Assembly (NCBI RefSeq): GCF_900184035.1
Contig: NZ_FXWP01000025.1
Coordinates: 372,001 to 436,000, forward strand
Direction of reading: 5' to 3'
Source of the DNA: Kosakonia pseudosacchari
GTDB lineage: Bacteria > Pseudomonadota > Gammaproteobacteria > Enterobacterales > Enterobacteriaceae
Length of the DNA stretch: 64,000 bases
Position 1 is the first letter of the stretch; each line of letters opens with the position of its first letter. A program made the position numbers and the translations under genes. Positions 57,125 through 64,000 of the stretch are shown here, in pieces. Below the pieces are notes generated by a model that was given only the letters and a program-made list of their open reading frames with translations, searched no databases and had not been told where the DNA came from.

Positions 57125-58135
57125 TTAACAAATCCGTGGTAAGGGCTCGGCATGGGGCAAATCCAGCAGGCGCTTCACTCCATAAAGGCCTGTCAGACGA
57201 ACGCCTTTGCGGTCGACCACTTCGCCAATTATGGCGGCGTCGCGCCCTAACGGGTGAGCGCGTAATTGTGCCAGCGCCTGCTCTGCGGCTTCGCGCTGAA
57301 CGGCAATCACCAGTTTGCCTTCGTTGGCAAAATTCAGTGCATCCAGCCCCAGCAGTTCGCAAACGCCACGTACCGCCGGTTTTACCGGTAAATCTCGTTC
57401 ATTTAACTCAATGCCGTAACCGCAGGCGGCAGCAAACTCATGTACCACCGCGTTAACGCCGCCGCGCGTGGCGTCGCGCAGGGCTTTTACGCCGGGAAGC
57501 TCGCGCAGTTGGCTAATCAACGGCGTCAGCACCGCGCAATCGCTGGTCAGCTCGCCATCCAGCCCTAAGCCTTCACGCAGGTTAAGGATGGTTGCGCCGT
57601 GATCGCCCAGGGTGCCGCTTGCCAGCAGCACATCGCCGGGTTGCAGCGATGCTGCTGCCCAGTGAATAGAGGCCGGGATCGCGCCAATGCCGGCGGTATT
57701 GATAAACACCTTATCGGCTGCGCCGCGCTGCACCACTTTGGTATCGCCGGTGACAATCGCGATACCGGCGCTGCGGGCGGTATCGGCCATGCTCTCGACA
57801 AGCGTTTTCAGGGTGGCTATTGGCAATCCCTCTTCAAGAATAAAGCCGCAGGAGAGAAAGCGTGGTGTTGCGCCGCTCACGGCAATGTCATTTGCCGTGC
57901 CGCACACCGCCAGCTTGCCGATATTGCCGCCGGGAAAGAACAGCGGATCGATAACGTAGCTGTCGGTGGAAAACGCCAACCGATCGCCACCTGCCGTAAG
58001 CTCGGCCAAATGGATACGCGCCTGATCTTCCTGTTCTGCAAGCCAGGGGTTGGCGAACGCGTCCATAAAAAGCTGGCTGATAAGCTGCTGCATGGCCTGG
58101 CCGCCGCTGCCGTGCGCCATCTGTACTTCATTCAT
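57125..58135 (-). CDS. hypE: Hydrogenase maturation protein HypE
   Basis: 336 aa. HypE dehydrates the carbamoylated C-terminal cysteine to a thiocyanate, which supplies the cyanide ligands of the NiFe site. The C-terminus ends PLPRIC with the required terminal Cys. The PurM-like ATP domain motifs (GSGGQAMQQLI, GGDRLAFSTDSYV, VVTGDTKVV-like VTGDTKVVQ) are present. It overlaps hypD by four bases. Confidence 0.97.
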   Translation of the reverse strand: MNEVQMAHGSGGQAMQQLISQLFMDAFANPWLAEQEDQARIHLAELTAGGDRLAFSTDSYVIDPLFFPGGNIGKLAVCGTANDIAVSGATPRFLSCGFILEEGLPIATLKTLVESMADTARSAGIAIVTGDTKVVQRGAADKVFINTAGIGAIPASIHWAAASLQPGDVLLASGTLGDHGATILNLREGLGLDGELTSDCAVLTPLISQLRELPGVKALRDATRGGVNAVVHEFAAACGYGIELNERDLPVKPAVRGVCELLGLDALNFANEGKLVIAVQREAAEQALAQLRAHPLGRDAAIIGEVVDRKGVRLTGLYGVKRLLDLPHAEPLPRIC

Positions 58136-59253
58136 GCTTCACACTCCTGAGCACGGTATTGATACCAGGCCGCGCAGGCACCTTCTGATGAAACCATCAG
58201 TGCGCCGAACGCGCTTTGCGGGTTACAGGTGTTACCGAACAGCGGGCACTGGTGCGGTTTACAGCGGCCAGTCAGCACGTCACCGCAGCGGGCGCGCGGA
58301 TCGTCATACACTTGCTGTTCAACCGGGTGAAAATGGGCTTCGGCGTCAAAGCGCTGATACGCGTCAGTCAGATGCACACCGGATTCGCCAATCATGCCCA
58401 GGCCGCGCCACTCGCTGTTGCCGCGTACGGTAAACACCTCGGCGATAGCGGCCTGGGCCAGCCGGTTGCCTTCGTCCGGCACCACACGGCGATACTGGTT
58501 TTCCACCTTGCTGTGGGCGGCGATTTTCTGCTCAACCAGCATCACTACGCCCTGCAATAGATCGAGCGGTTCAAACCCGGCGACCACCAGCGGGCGCTGA
58601 TAAGTATCGGCGATAAAGGTATAGGCGTCGGTGCCGATCACCATGCTGACATGGCCCGGTGCGAGAAACGCGTCGATGCCGTTGTCCGGCTGCTCCAGCA
58701 GGCTGCGCAGCGTGGGGATCAGCGTAATGTGCTGGCAGAAAAACCAGAAGTTATCAAGGTTACGGGCTTTTGCCTGCTGCAACGTAATGGCGGTGGCGGG
58801 CATGGTGGTTTCGAACCCCAGACCGAAGAACACCACTTTGCGCTGCGGATTTTTTTCCGCCAGCGCCAGCGCATCCATTGGCGAATAGACAATCCGCACA
58901 TCCGCGCCGCGCGCTTTCGCTTGCAACAGCGAACCGTTTTTCCCCGGCACGCGAATGGCGTCGCCAAAGGTGCAGAAAATCACCTCCGGGTGCTGGGCTA
59001 TCTCCACGCAGGTATCAATTCGCCCCATCGGTAATACGCAGACCGGGCAACCGGGGCCATGAATAAACTCAATGTTTTCCGGCAGTAACTGGTCGAGGCC
59101 AAACTTGAAAATAGCGTGCGTGTGTCCGCCGCACACCTCCATAATGCGCAACGGGCGCGCGGCGGTGTAAGAGAGGTGCGCAGCCCGTTCACGCAGGTGA
59201 TCAATCAGTTGCATCACCTGTTCCGGGGCGCGGTATTCGTCGACAAAACGCAT
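58132..59253 (-). CDS. hypD: Hydrogenase maturation protein HypD
   Basis: 373 aa. HypD is the [4Fe-4S] scaffold on which Fe(CN)2CO is assembled with HypC. The motifs GPGCPVC, EVCGGHTHAI and GFETT are present, as is a C-terminal cysteine cluster (RCGDVLTGRCKPHQCPLFGNTC). The stop overlaps the hypE start, and the start overlaps the hypC stop by one base. Confidence 0.97.
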   Translation of the reverse strand: MRFVDEYRAPEQVMQLIDHLRERAAHLSYTAARPLRIMEVCGGHTHAIFKFGLDQLLPENIEFIHGPGCPVCVLPMGRIDTCVEIAQHPEVIFCTFGDAIRVPGKNGSLLQAKARGADVRIVYSPMDALALAEKNPQRKVVFFGLGFETTMPATAITLQQAKARNLDNFWFFCQHITLIPTLRSLLEQPDNGIDAFLAPGHVSMVIGTDAYTFIADTYQRPLVVAGFEPLDLLQGVVMLVEQKIAAHSKVENQYRRVVPDEGNRLAQAAIAEVFTVRGNSEWRGLGMIGESGVHLTDAYQRFDAEAHFHPVEQQVYDDPRARCGDVLTGRCKPHQCPLFGNTCNPQSAFGALMVSSEGACAAWYQYRAQECEA

Positions 59254-59525
59254 TATTTCTCCTCGCCGTAAAGCAGCGCGCCGACATCGGGTTCGACATC
59301 GAACATGTTTTGCAGCGCCGCCAGCGTATCCAGCGCCTCTTCTTCGTTAATCACGCTCATGGCGAAGCCGACATGCACCAGCACCCACTGGCCGAGGCGC
59401 GACTGTCCGTTTTCGTCCGTGCTGCCGACCAGCGTTAAATCGACATCGCGCTGAATGCCGCTGACATCCACTTTGGCTTGCAGGCCATCAATGGCGCAAA
59501 TTTGCCCCGGTACGCCTATACACAT
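59253..59525 (-). CDS. hypC: Hydrogenase maturation chaperone HypC
   Basis: 90 aa, E. coli length. The essential N-terminal Cys2 is in MCIGVPGQ. HypC carries the iron-ligand complex from HypD to the large subunit precursor of hydrogenase 3. It overlaps hypB by 10 bases and hypD by one. Confidence 0.97.
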   Translation of the reverse strand: MCIGVPGQICAIDGLQAKVDVSGIQRDVDLTLVGSTDENGQSRLGQWVLVHVGFAMSVINEEEALDTLAALQNMFDVEPDVGALLYGEEK

Positions 59526-60388
59526 CGTTGCGTCTCCAGCCAGTCAAGCCAGGCTTCCATCCCGTCGCCTTTGGTGGCGGAAATCAACATGATTTCAATG
59601 GTCGGGTTCACTTCACGGGCATAGGCGATGCACTGCTCGACGTTAAAATCGAGGTAAGGCAGCAAATCCACTTTATTGAGCAGCATTAGCGAGGCGGCGG
59701 CGAACATATGCGGATATTTCAGAGGCTTGTCTTCACCTTCTGTGACCGACAGCACCGCCACTTTATGACGCTCGCCAAGGTCGAAACCCGCCGGACACAC
59801 CAGATTGCCAACGTTTTCGATAAACAGAATGCCGCGATTTTCCAGCGCCAGGCGCGGTGCGGCGTCGGCAATCATCTGCGCATCAAGATGGCAGCCTTTA
59901 CCGGTATTGACCTGAATCGCCGGGGTGCCGGTGGCGCGAATTCGCGCGGCATCGTTAACCGTTTGCTGATCGCCTTCGATCACCGCGCAAGGAACGCGCG
60001 TTTTCAGGCGTATGAGGGTCTCGGTAAGCAGGGTGGTTTTGCCGGAACCGGGGCTGGAAACCAGGTTCAGCACCAGGTGTTGCGAAGCGGCGAAGCGGGC
60101 GCGGTTACGGGCGGCGATTTGGTTATTTTTCTCCAGTACGTCGATCTCCACTTCCACCATCCGGCGCTGGCTCATGCCGGGAGCGTGGGTACCGGCTTCA
60201 CCGTGACCATAATGCAGGTCGCCGTGTGCCAGTTGCGTGGGACGAAAATCGTCGGTTTTGATACCGGTGATTTTCAGCGCCGGGCGGGCAGCAGGGGAGA
60301 ACGGCGCACCGCGAAACGCCGAGTGCGGATTATGTTCATCCCCCTCAATATAAAGGTTACCGTCCTGACAACCACATGTTGTACACAT
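59516..60388 (-). CDS. hypB: Hydrogenase nickel incorporation GTPase HypB
   Basis: 290 aa. The N-terminal nickel-binding CxxCxC motif is MCTTCGC. The G domain has Walker [10 protein letters not shown] (about 112-120), [15 protein letters not shown] with metal ligands, and NKVD for guanine. With HypA it inserts nickel into NiFe hydrogenases. It follows hypA by three bases. Confidence 0.97.
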   Translation of the reverse strand: MCTTCGCQDGNLYIEGDEHNPHSAFRGAPFSPAARPALKITGIKTDDFRPTQLAHGDLHYGHGEAGTHAPGMSQRRMVEVEIDVLEKNNQIAARNRARFAASQHLVLNLVSSPGSGKTTLLTETLIRLKTRVPCAVIEGDQQTVNDAARIRATGTPAIQVNTGKGCHLDAQMIADAAPRLALENRGILFIENVGNLVCPAGFDLGERHKVAVLSVTEGEDKPLKYPHMFAAASLMLLNKVDLLPYLDFNVEQCIAYAREVNPTIEIMLISATKGDGMEAWLDWLETQRCV

Positions 60389-60391
60389 TGT

Positions 60392-60739
60392 TTACTCCTC
60401 AATTTCCAGTCGCTGAATTTGCATGCCGTCATCGGCGACAATCTGCAACTGGTCGCTGTGGCACTGCGGGCAGCGGCGCACTCGCTGGGTAAGTAACGTC
60501 ACATACTGTTGGCAGGACTCGCACCAGCATTCCGCCTGTTGTTGTTCGATGTGCAGTGTACAACCTTCCGCCAGGCTGCCACGGCAAACCAGATCAAAAC
60601 AAAACGTTAAAGCTTCCGTTTCTACACAAGAAAATGCGCCGACTTTCAGCCACACGCCGGTGACCCGACGCGCGCCGTTTGCTGACGCCTGTTGTTCAAT
60701 AATTTCCAGCGCACGCTGGCAGAGGGTGATTTCGTGCAT
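60392..60739 (-). CDS. hypA: Hydrogenase nickel metallochaperone HypA
   Basis: 115 aa. Nickel ligand His2 is in MHEITLCQ; the zinc site is formed by CESC and CPQC about residues 74-99. It is the first gene of the hypABCDE-fhlA operon, with CAGGAGGCG before its ATG and a consensus sigma-54 promoter 30-45 bases upstream. Confidence 0.97.
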   Translation of the reverse strand: MHEITLCQRALEIIEQQASANGARRVTGVWLKVGAFSCVETEALTFCFDLVCRGSLAEGCTLHIEQQQAECWCESCQQYVTLLTQRVRRCPQCHSDQLQIVADDGMQIQRLEIEE

Positions 60740-60768
60740 AACGCCTCCTGATGACTTTGCGCCCTTAA

Positions 60769-60784
60769 TGCAATAAGAGTGCCA
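60769..60784 (-). promoter_or_regulatory. Sigma-54 promoter of hypABCDE-fhlA
   Basis: On the minus strand TGGCAC-TCTTA-TTGCA is an exact match to the -24/-12 consensus. It is activated by FhlA in E. coli. Confidence 0.93.
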
Positions 60785-60808
60785 TTACGCATTTTGACAC
60801 GGTGACGA

Positions 60809-60830
60809 TGTCGACAATGTCGAGATGACA
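60809..60830. promoter_or_regulatory. Candidate FhlA upstream activating sites between hyp and hyc
   Basis: TGTCGAGATGACA (60818-60830), preceded by the partly overlapping half-site TGTCGACA from 60809, has the form TGTCG-N3-TGACA. The same form recurs between hycA and hycB. The site lies between the two divergent sigma-54 promoters and could serve both. Confidence 0.75.
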
Positions 60831-60886
60831 CGTCGAAAGGGGGAGTGTTTGGTTTTTATATTTTTAAAAATCAATAAGTTAAAATT

Positions 60887-60902
60887 TGGCATGGATGATG
60901 CT
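60887..60902 (+). promoter_or_regulatory. Sigma-54 promoter of the hyc operon
   Basis: TGGCAT-GGATG-ATGCT matches the -24/-12 consensus except for one base in each element; the GG and GC core dinucleotides are correctly spaced. It lies 38 bases before hycA. Confidence 0.85.
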
Positions 60903-60939
60903 TTACCGCCGTTGTTTTTCATTAACCGGGTAAGCAGAC

Positions 60940-61407
60940 ATGACCATTTGGGAAATTAGCGAAAAGGCAGATTACATTGCCGGGCGGCATCATCGCCTGC
61001 AGGAAGAGTGGCGTAGCTACTGTAACGCGTTAGTTCAGGGCGTTACGCTCTCCAAAGCGCGGTTGCATCACGCCATCGGCTGCGCGCCGGAACAGCAACT
61101 CTGCTTTGTGCTGTTCGAACACTTCACCGTTTATATCACCCTGACCGGCGGCTTTAACGGTCACACCATTGAATATGCGATTGCCAATAAAGAGAGCGAT
61201 GAGCGGCGCGTGATTGCCACAGCGCAGCTCTCCAGCGATGGCAAGGTCGATGGCGCGTTCAGCGTGCGCGATCGCGAAAAAGTGCTGGAGCATTATCTCG
61301 GCAAAATCGCCGCCGTTTACGACAACCTGTATGCCGCAATGGAAGCGGATACGCCGGTCAATCTCACCACGCTTGCCAGCCACGCACACGCGCCTGCGCT
61401 GGCCTGA
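60940..61407 (+). CDS. hycA: Formate hydrogenlyase regulatory protein HycA
   Basis: 155 aa (E. coli 153). HycA counteracts FhlA and lowers hyc/hyp expression by a mechanism not fully known. The N-terminus MTIWEISEKADYIA and the central CFVLFEHFTVYITL align with the E. coli protein. It is the first gene of the hyc operon; a TGTCG-N3-TGACA site lies in the gap to hycB. Confidence 0.96.
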   Translation: MTIWEISEKADYIAGRHHRLQEEWRSYCNALVQGVTLSKARLHHAIGCAPEQQLCFVLFEHFTVYITLTGGFNGHTIEYAIANKESDERRVIATAQLSSDGKVDGAFSVRDREKVLEHYLGKIAAVYDNLYAAMEADTPVNLTTLASHAHAPALA

Positions 61408-61424
61408 GTTTGGGTGTCGACATG

Positions 61425-61437
61425 TGTCGAAGTGACA
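61425..61437. promoter_or_regulatory. Candidate FhlA site between hycA and hycB
   Basis: TGTCGAAGTGACA has the same TGTCG-N3-TGACA form as the site between hypA and hycA. It is embedded in a wider set of GTCGACA-like repeats (61414-61451). FhlA is known to bind the hycA-hycB gap in E. coli. Confidence 0.72.
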
Positions 61438-61504
61438 CATCGCGCGACACGTTTCGTCATAAATGACCGCCCGTAACCAGGGTGAATCACCTGAGGATTT
61501 GCTG

Positions 61505-62113
61505 GTGAACCGTTTTGTAATTGCCGATTCGGCGTTATGTATTGGGTGCCATACCTGCGAGGCTGCCTGCGCCGAAACGCACCGTGCGCATGGCCTGCAG
61601 GCGATGCCGCGGCTGCGTGTGATGCGCAGCGAAAAAGAGTCCGCGCCGCAGCAGTGCCACCACTGTGAAGACGCGCCGTGTGCGGGCGTTTGTCCGGTAA
61701 ACGCGATCAACCGCGTTGATGGCGCGGTGCAGTTAAATGAAAGCTTGTGCGTCAGCTGCAAGCTGTGCGCGATTGCGTGTCCTTTCGGCGCGATTGAGTT
61801 TTCCGGTAGCCGCCCGCTGGATATTCCCGCCAATGTTAACTCGCCCAAAGCGCCCGCCGCGCCGCCTGCACCCGCGCGAGTCAGCACGTTGCTGGACTGG
61901 GTACCCGGTGTGCGGGCCATTGCGGTGAAGTGCGATCTCTGCCACTTCGATGCAGAAGGCCCGGCCTGTGTGCGGATGTGCCCGACCAAGGCACTGCATC
62001 TGGTTAATAACCGGGATATCGCCAGAGCCAGCCGTCGCAAACGCGAGCAAACCCTCAATACAGATTACGGCGATTTATCGCTGTATACGCAGCTAAACCG
62101 GAGCGCGAAATGA
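61505..62113 (+). CDS. hycB: Formate hydrogenlyase iron-sulfur subunit HycB
   Basis: 202 aa. Four ferredoxin-type [4Fe-4S] motifs are seen (CIGCHTCEAAC, CHHCEDAPCAGVCP, CVSCKLCAIACP, CDLCHF … CVRMCP). HycB carries electrons from formate dehydrogenase H to hydrogenase 3. The start is taken as the GTG giving MNRFVIADS as in E. coli, with GAGGA upstream; an ATG 14 codons earlier is open but unsupported. It overlaps hycC by four bases. Confidence 0.95.
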   Translation: MNRFVIADSALCIGCHTCEAACAETHRAHGLQAMPRLRVMRSEKESAPQQCHHCEDAPCAGVCPVNAINRVDGAVQLNESLCVSCKLCAIACPFGAIEFSGSRPLDIPANVNSPKAPAAPPAPARVSTLLDWVPGVRAIAVKCDLCHFDAEGPACVRMCPTKALHLVNNRDIARASRRKREQTLNTDYGDLSLYTQLNRSAK

Positions 62114-63924
62114 CTATCCTCTCTTTGTTAAGCGCTGCTGTCGCGGTGCTTACTTGCGCCGCCATGTTGGCCTATCTGTTTATGCCGTTTAAAGCGTTAA
62201 GCGGTCTGTTTGCCGGGCTTGGCGGCGCTATCGGCTGCGCAATGACAGCGGCCTGTGGCGTGATGGCGTTAACAGACACCGTTACGGTGAGCGGCATGAT
62301 ACCGCTGATTCAGTATCACATTCTGGTCACTCCACTGAGTGCCATATGGCTGATAACGCTCGGCGTTTGCGGCGGTTTCGTTAGCCTGTTCTCCATTTAC
62401 TGGCATCATCATGAAGCAGTGAAAGCCAACGGTTTGCTGATGAACTTGCTGCTGGCTGCGGCGCTGTGCGCGGTGAGCGCGGCAAACGTCGGCGCACTGG
62501 TGATCATGGCGGAAATCATGGCGTTGAGCGCGGTGTTCCTCACCGGCTGTAGCAAATCCGGCAAGCTGTGGTTTGTCATGGGTCGCTTCGGTACGGTACT
62601 GCTGGCGGTGGCCTGCTGGCTGCTGTGGCAGCGTTACCAGACGCTGGATTTTGCCCTGCTCGCCACCCACGCGCTCGACAGCGACATCTGGCTGCTCGGG
62701 GTGATCGGGTTTGGCCTGCTGGCCGGGATTATTCCGCTGCATGCCTGGGTGCCGCAGGCGCATGCCACTGCGCCCGCACCGGCGGCGGCGCTGTTTTCCA
62801 CGGTGGTGATGAAAGTCGGTTTGTTCGGCATTTTGAGCCTTTCACTGCTCGGCGGCCAACCGCCGCTGTGGTGGGGCGTTGCGCTGCTGGTATTCGGCAT
62901 CATGACTGCCTTTGTTGGCGGGCTGTATGCCTTGATGGAGCATAATATCCAGCGCCTGCTGGCATACCACACGCTGGAGAACATCGGCATTATTCTGCTC
63001 GGCCTGGGCGCTGGCGTGACCGGCCTTGCGCTGCAGCAACCTGTTCTTCTGGCGCTGGGGCTGACCGGCGGCCTGTATCACCTTTTCAACCACAGTCTGT
63101 TTAAAAGCACGCTGTTTCTCGGCGCGGGGACACTGTGGTTTGGCACTGGTTATCGCGATATCGAAAAACTGGGCGGCATCGGTAAAAAGATGCCGGTTAT
63201 CTCGCTGGCAATGCTGGTCGGGCTGATGGCGATGGCGGCGCTGCCGCCGCTCAACGGTTTTGCCGGTGAGTGGGTGATTTATCAATCCTTCTTTAGTTTA
63301 AGCGCCAGCGGTCATTTCCTGCTGCAACTGCTGGGGCCGCTGCTGGCGGTTGGCCTGGCAATTACCGGCGCGCTGGCGGTGATGTGCATGGCGAAAGTCT
63401 ATGGCGTCACTTTTCTTGGCGCGCCGCGTAGCGCTCAGGCGGAAAACCCACGTTCCATTCCCTGGTTAATGACTGGCGTGGTCGCCGCGCTGGCCATTTG
63501 TTGCGTTATTGGCGGTGTTGCCGCGCCGTGGCTGATGCCGCGCCTGTTTGCCGCCGTACCGTTGCCGTTGCAAACGGCAAATACCGTGGTGTCGCAACCG
63601 ATGATTGCGCTGTTGCTGATTGCCACGCCGCTGCTGCCGTTGCTGCTGATGATGCTGTTTAAAGGCGATCGCCTGCCTGCCCGCCGTCGCGGTAGCGCCT
63701 GGGTGTGCGGTTACGATCACGAAAGATCAATGGTGATTACCGCGCATGGTTTCGCCATGCCGGTGAAAGCGGCCTTTGCCCCGGTGCTGAAGCTGCGCAA
63801 ATGGCTGGAGCCCCGGCTTCCTGTCCCCGGCTGGCACGGTGATAGCGCGCCGGTGCTGTTTCGCCGGCTGGCGCTGATTGAGCTGGCGGTGCTGGTGGTA
63901 GTGGTGATTTCACGAGGAGCCTGA
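62110..63924 (+). CDS. hycC: Formate hydrogenlyase membrane subunit HycC
   Basis: 604 aa (E. coli 608), about 14-16 membrane segments. It is related to NuoL/N and Mrp antiporter subunits, with HAWVPQAHATAPAPAAALFSTVVMKVGLFGI as the conserved core. It anchors the complex and may couple electron flow to ion movement. It starts within the hycB stop (ATGA) and its stop overlaps the first possible hycD ATG. Confidence 0.96.
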   Translation: MTILSLLSAAVAVLTCAAMLAYLFMPFKALSGLFAGLGGAIGCAMTAACGVMALTDTVTVSGMIPLIQYHILVTPLSAIWLITLGVCGGFVSLFSIYWHHHEAVKANGLLMNLLLAAALCAVSAANVGALVIMAEIMALSAVFLTGCSKSGKLWFVMGRFGTVLLAVACWLLWQRYQTLDFALLATHALDSDIWLLGVIGFGLLAGIIPLHAWVPQAHATAPAPAAALFSTVVMKVGLFGILSLSLLGGQPPLWWGVALLVFGIMTAFVGGLYALMEHNIQRLLAYHTLENIGIILLGLGAGVTGLALQQPVLLALGLTGGLYHLFNHSLFKSTLFLGAGTLWFGTGYRDIEKLGGIGKKMPVISLAMLVGLMAMAALPPLNGFAGEWVIYQSFFSLSASGHFLLQLLGPLLAVGLAITGALAVMCMAKVYGVTFLGAPRSAQAENPRSIPWLMTGVVAALAICCVIGGVAAPWLMPRLFAAVPLPLQTANTVVSQPMIALLLIATPLLPLLLMMLFKGDRLPARRRGSAWVCGYDHERSMVITAHGFAMPVKAAFAPVLKLRKWLEPRLPVPGWHGDSAPVLFRRLALIELAVLVVVVISRGA

Positions 63925-63926
63925 TG

Positions 63927-64000
63927 ATGAGTTTTCTGTTTGCTTTACTCCAGGCGCTGGTGTTGTTTGCCGCAGCGCCGCTGCTTTCCGGCATCAGCCG
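63927..64000 (+). CDS. hycD: Formate hydrogenlyase membrane subunit HycD (partial, start only)
   Basis: The first 24 codons are present (MSFLFALLQALVLF, then AAAPLLSGIS), matching the E. coli HycD N-terminus; the gene runs off the window. Two ATGs are in tandem: one overlapping the hycC stop and this one, preferred by similarity, after GAGGAG. HycD is the NuoH-like quinone-module subunit of the hydrogenase 3 membrane arm. Confidence 0.92.
   Translation, partial: MSFLFALLQALVLFAAAPLLSGIS

Noticed and set aside
54996-57362. 98-residue N-terminal extension of FhlA
   Set aside because: Arg-rich reading of hypE sequence in another frame; FhlA homology starts exactly at the ATG at 57068.
60740-60939. 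Small gene in the hypA-hycA gap
   Set aside because: The gap is fully explained by two divergent sigma-54 promoters and FhlA-type sites; no ORF with a ribosome site.

Overview
The window is a chromosomal segment of a member of the Enterobacteriaceae, probably from the Kosakonia / Enterobacter / Klebsiella part of the family. The left flank (cysN end, cysC, ygbE, ftsB, ispD, ispF, truD, surE, pcm, nlpD, rpoS) and the right flank (ygbA, fhlA, hypEDCBA, hycA, hycB, hycC, start of hycD) follow the E. coli gene order with near-identical protein sequences. Genus assignment is an inference from gene content; no rRNA or other marker is present.

Layout. 1-7.7 kb: conserved cysDNC / ftsB-ispDF / truD-surE-pcm-nlpD-rpoS block, with many start/stop overlaps. 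7.7-10.6 kb: a small accessory insert in the rpoS-mutS interval, known to vary between enterobacteria; it holds an NTF2-like protein, an MFS exporter and a divergent LysR regulator. 10.6-13.2 kb: mutS. 13.3-54.4 kb: a ~41 kb accessory stretch between mutS and ygbA. It contains, in order, an AhpD-like protein with a divergent AraC regulator; a four-gene SDR-SDR-MFS-GlxA operon; a LamB-type carbohydrate porin convergent with a complete chitobiose operon chbBCARFG; a DJ-1 protein; a DUF1471 protein; a DoxX protein; a CusRS-like two-component system next to a secreted YceI protein; an ECF sigma / anti-sigma / TPR operon; a phospholipase D-like protein; a quinone reductase with divergent TetR; nasR and the nitrate assimilation operon nasFEDBA; a second two-component system; a CcdA-thioredoxin fusion; an alpha/beta hydrolase; and two small envelope proteins. 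54.5-64 kb: ygbA, then the formate hydrogenlyase regulon.

How the genes work together. The nas block reads as one complete nitrate assimilation unit. NasR (NIT + ANTAR) should antiterminate a leader that has a sigma-54 -24/-12 promoter, an upstream NtrC-type palindrome, a hexaloop hairpin and a strong intrinsic terminator. NasFED imports nitrate and NasB (NirB-NirD fusion) reduces nitrite. The nitrate reductase is unusual: nasC is absent from its place between nasD and nasB, and NasA is fused at its C-terminus to a CysJ-like FMN/FAD/NADPH diflavin reductase (1247 aa). This predicts a self-contained NADPH-dependent assimilatory nitrate reductase and is the most striking item in the window. The hyp and hyc promoters are divergent, both sigma-54 type, with paired TGTCG-N3-TGACA sites that probably bind FhlA.

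No rRNA, tRNA, insertion sequence, integrase or CRISPR array was seen. The accessory stretch is built of ordinary enterobacterial operons rather than one recognisable island. Regulatory sites were found by eye and are candidates unless stated otherwise.
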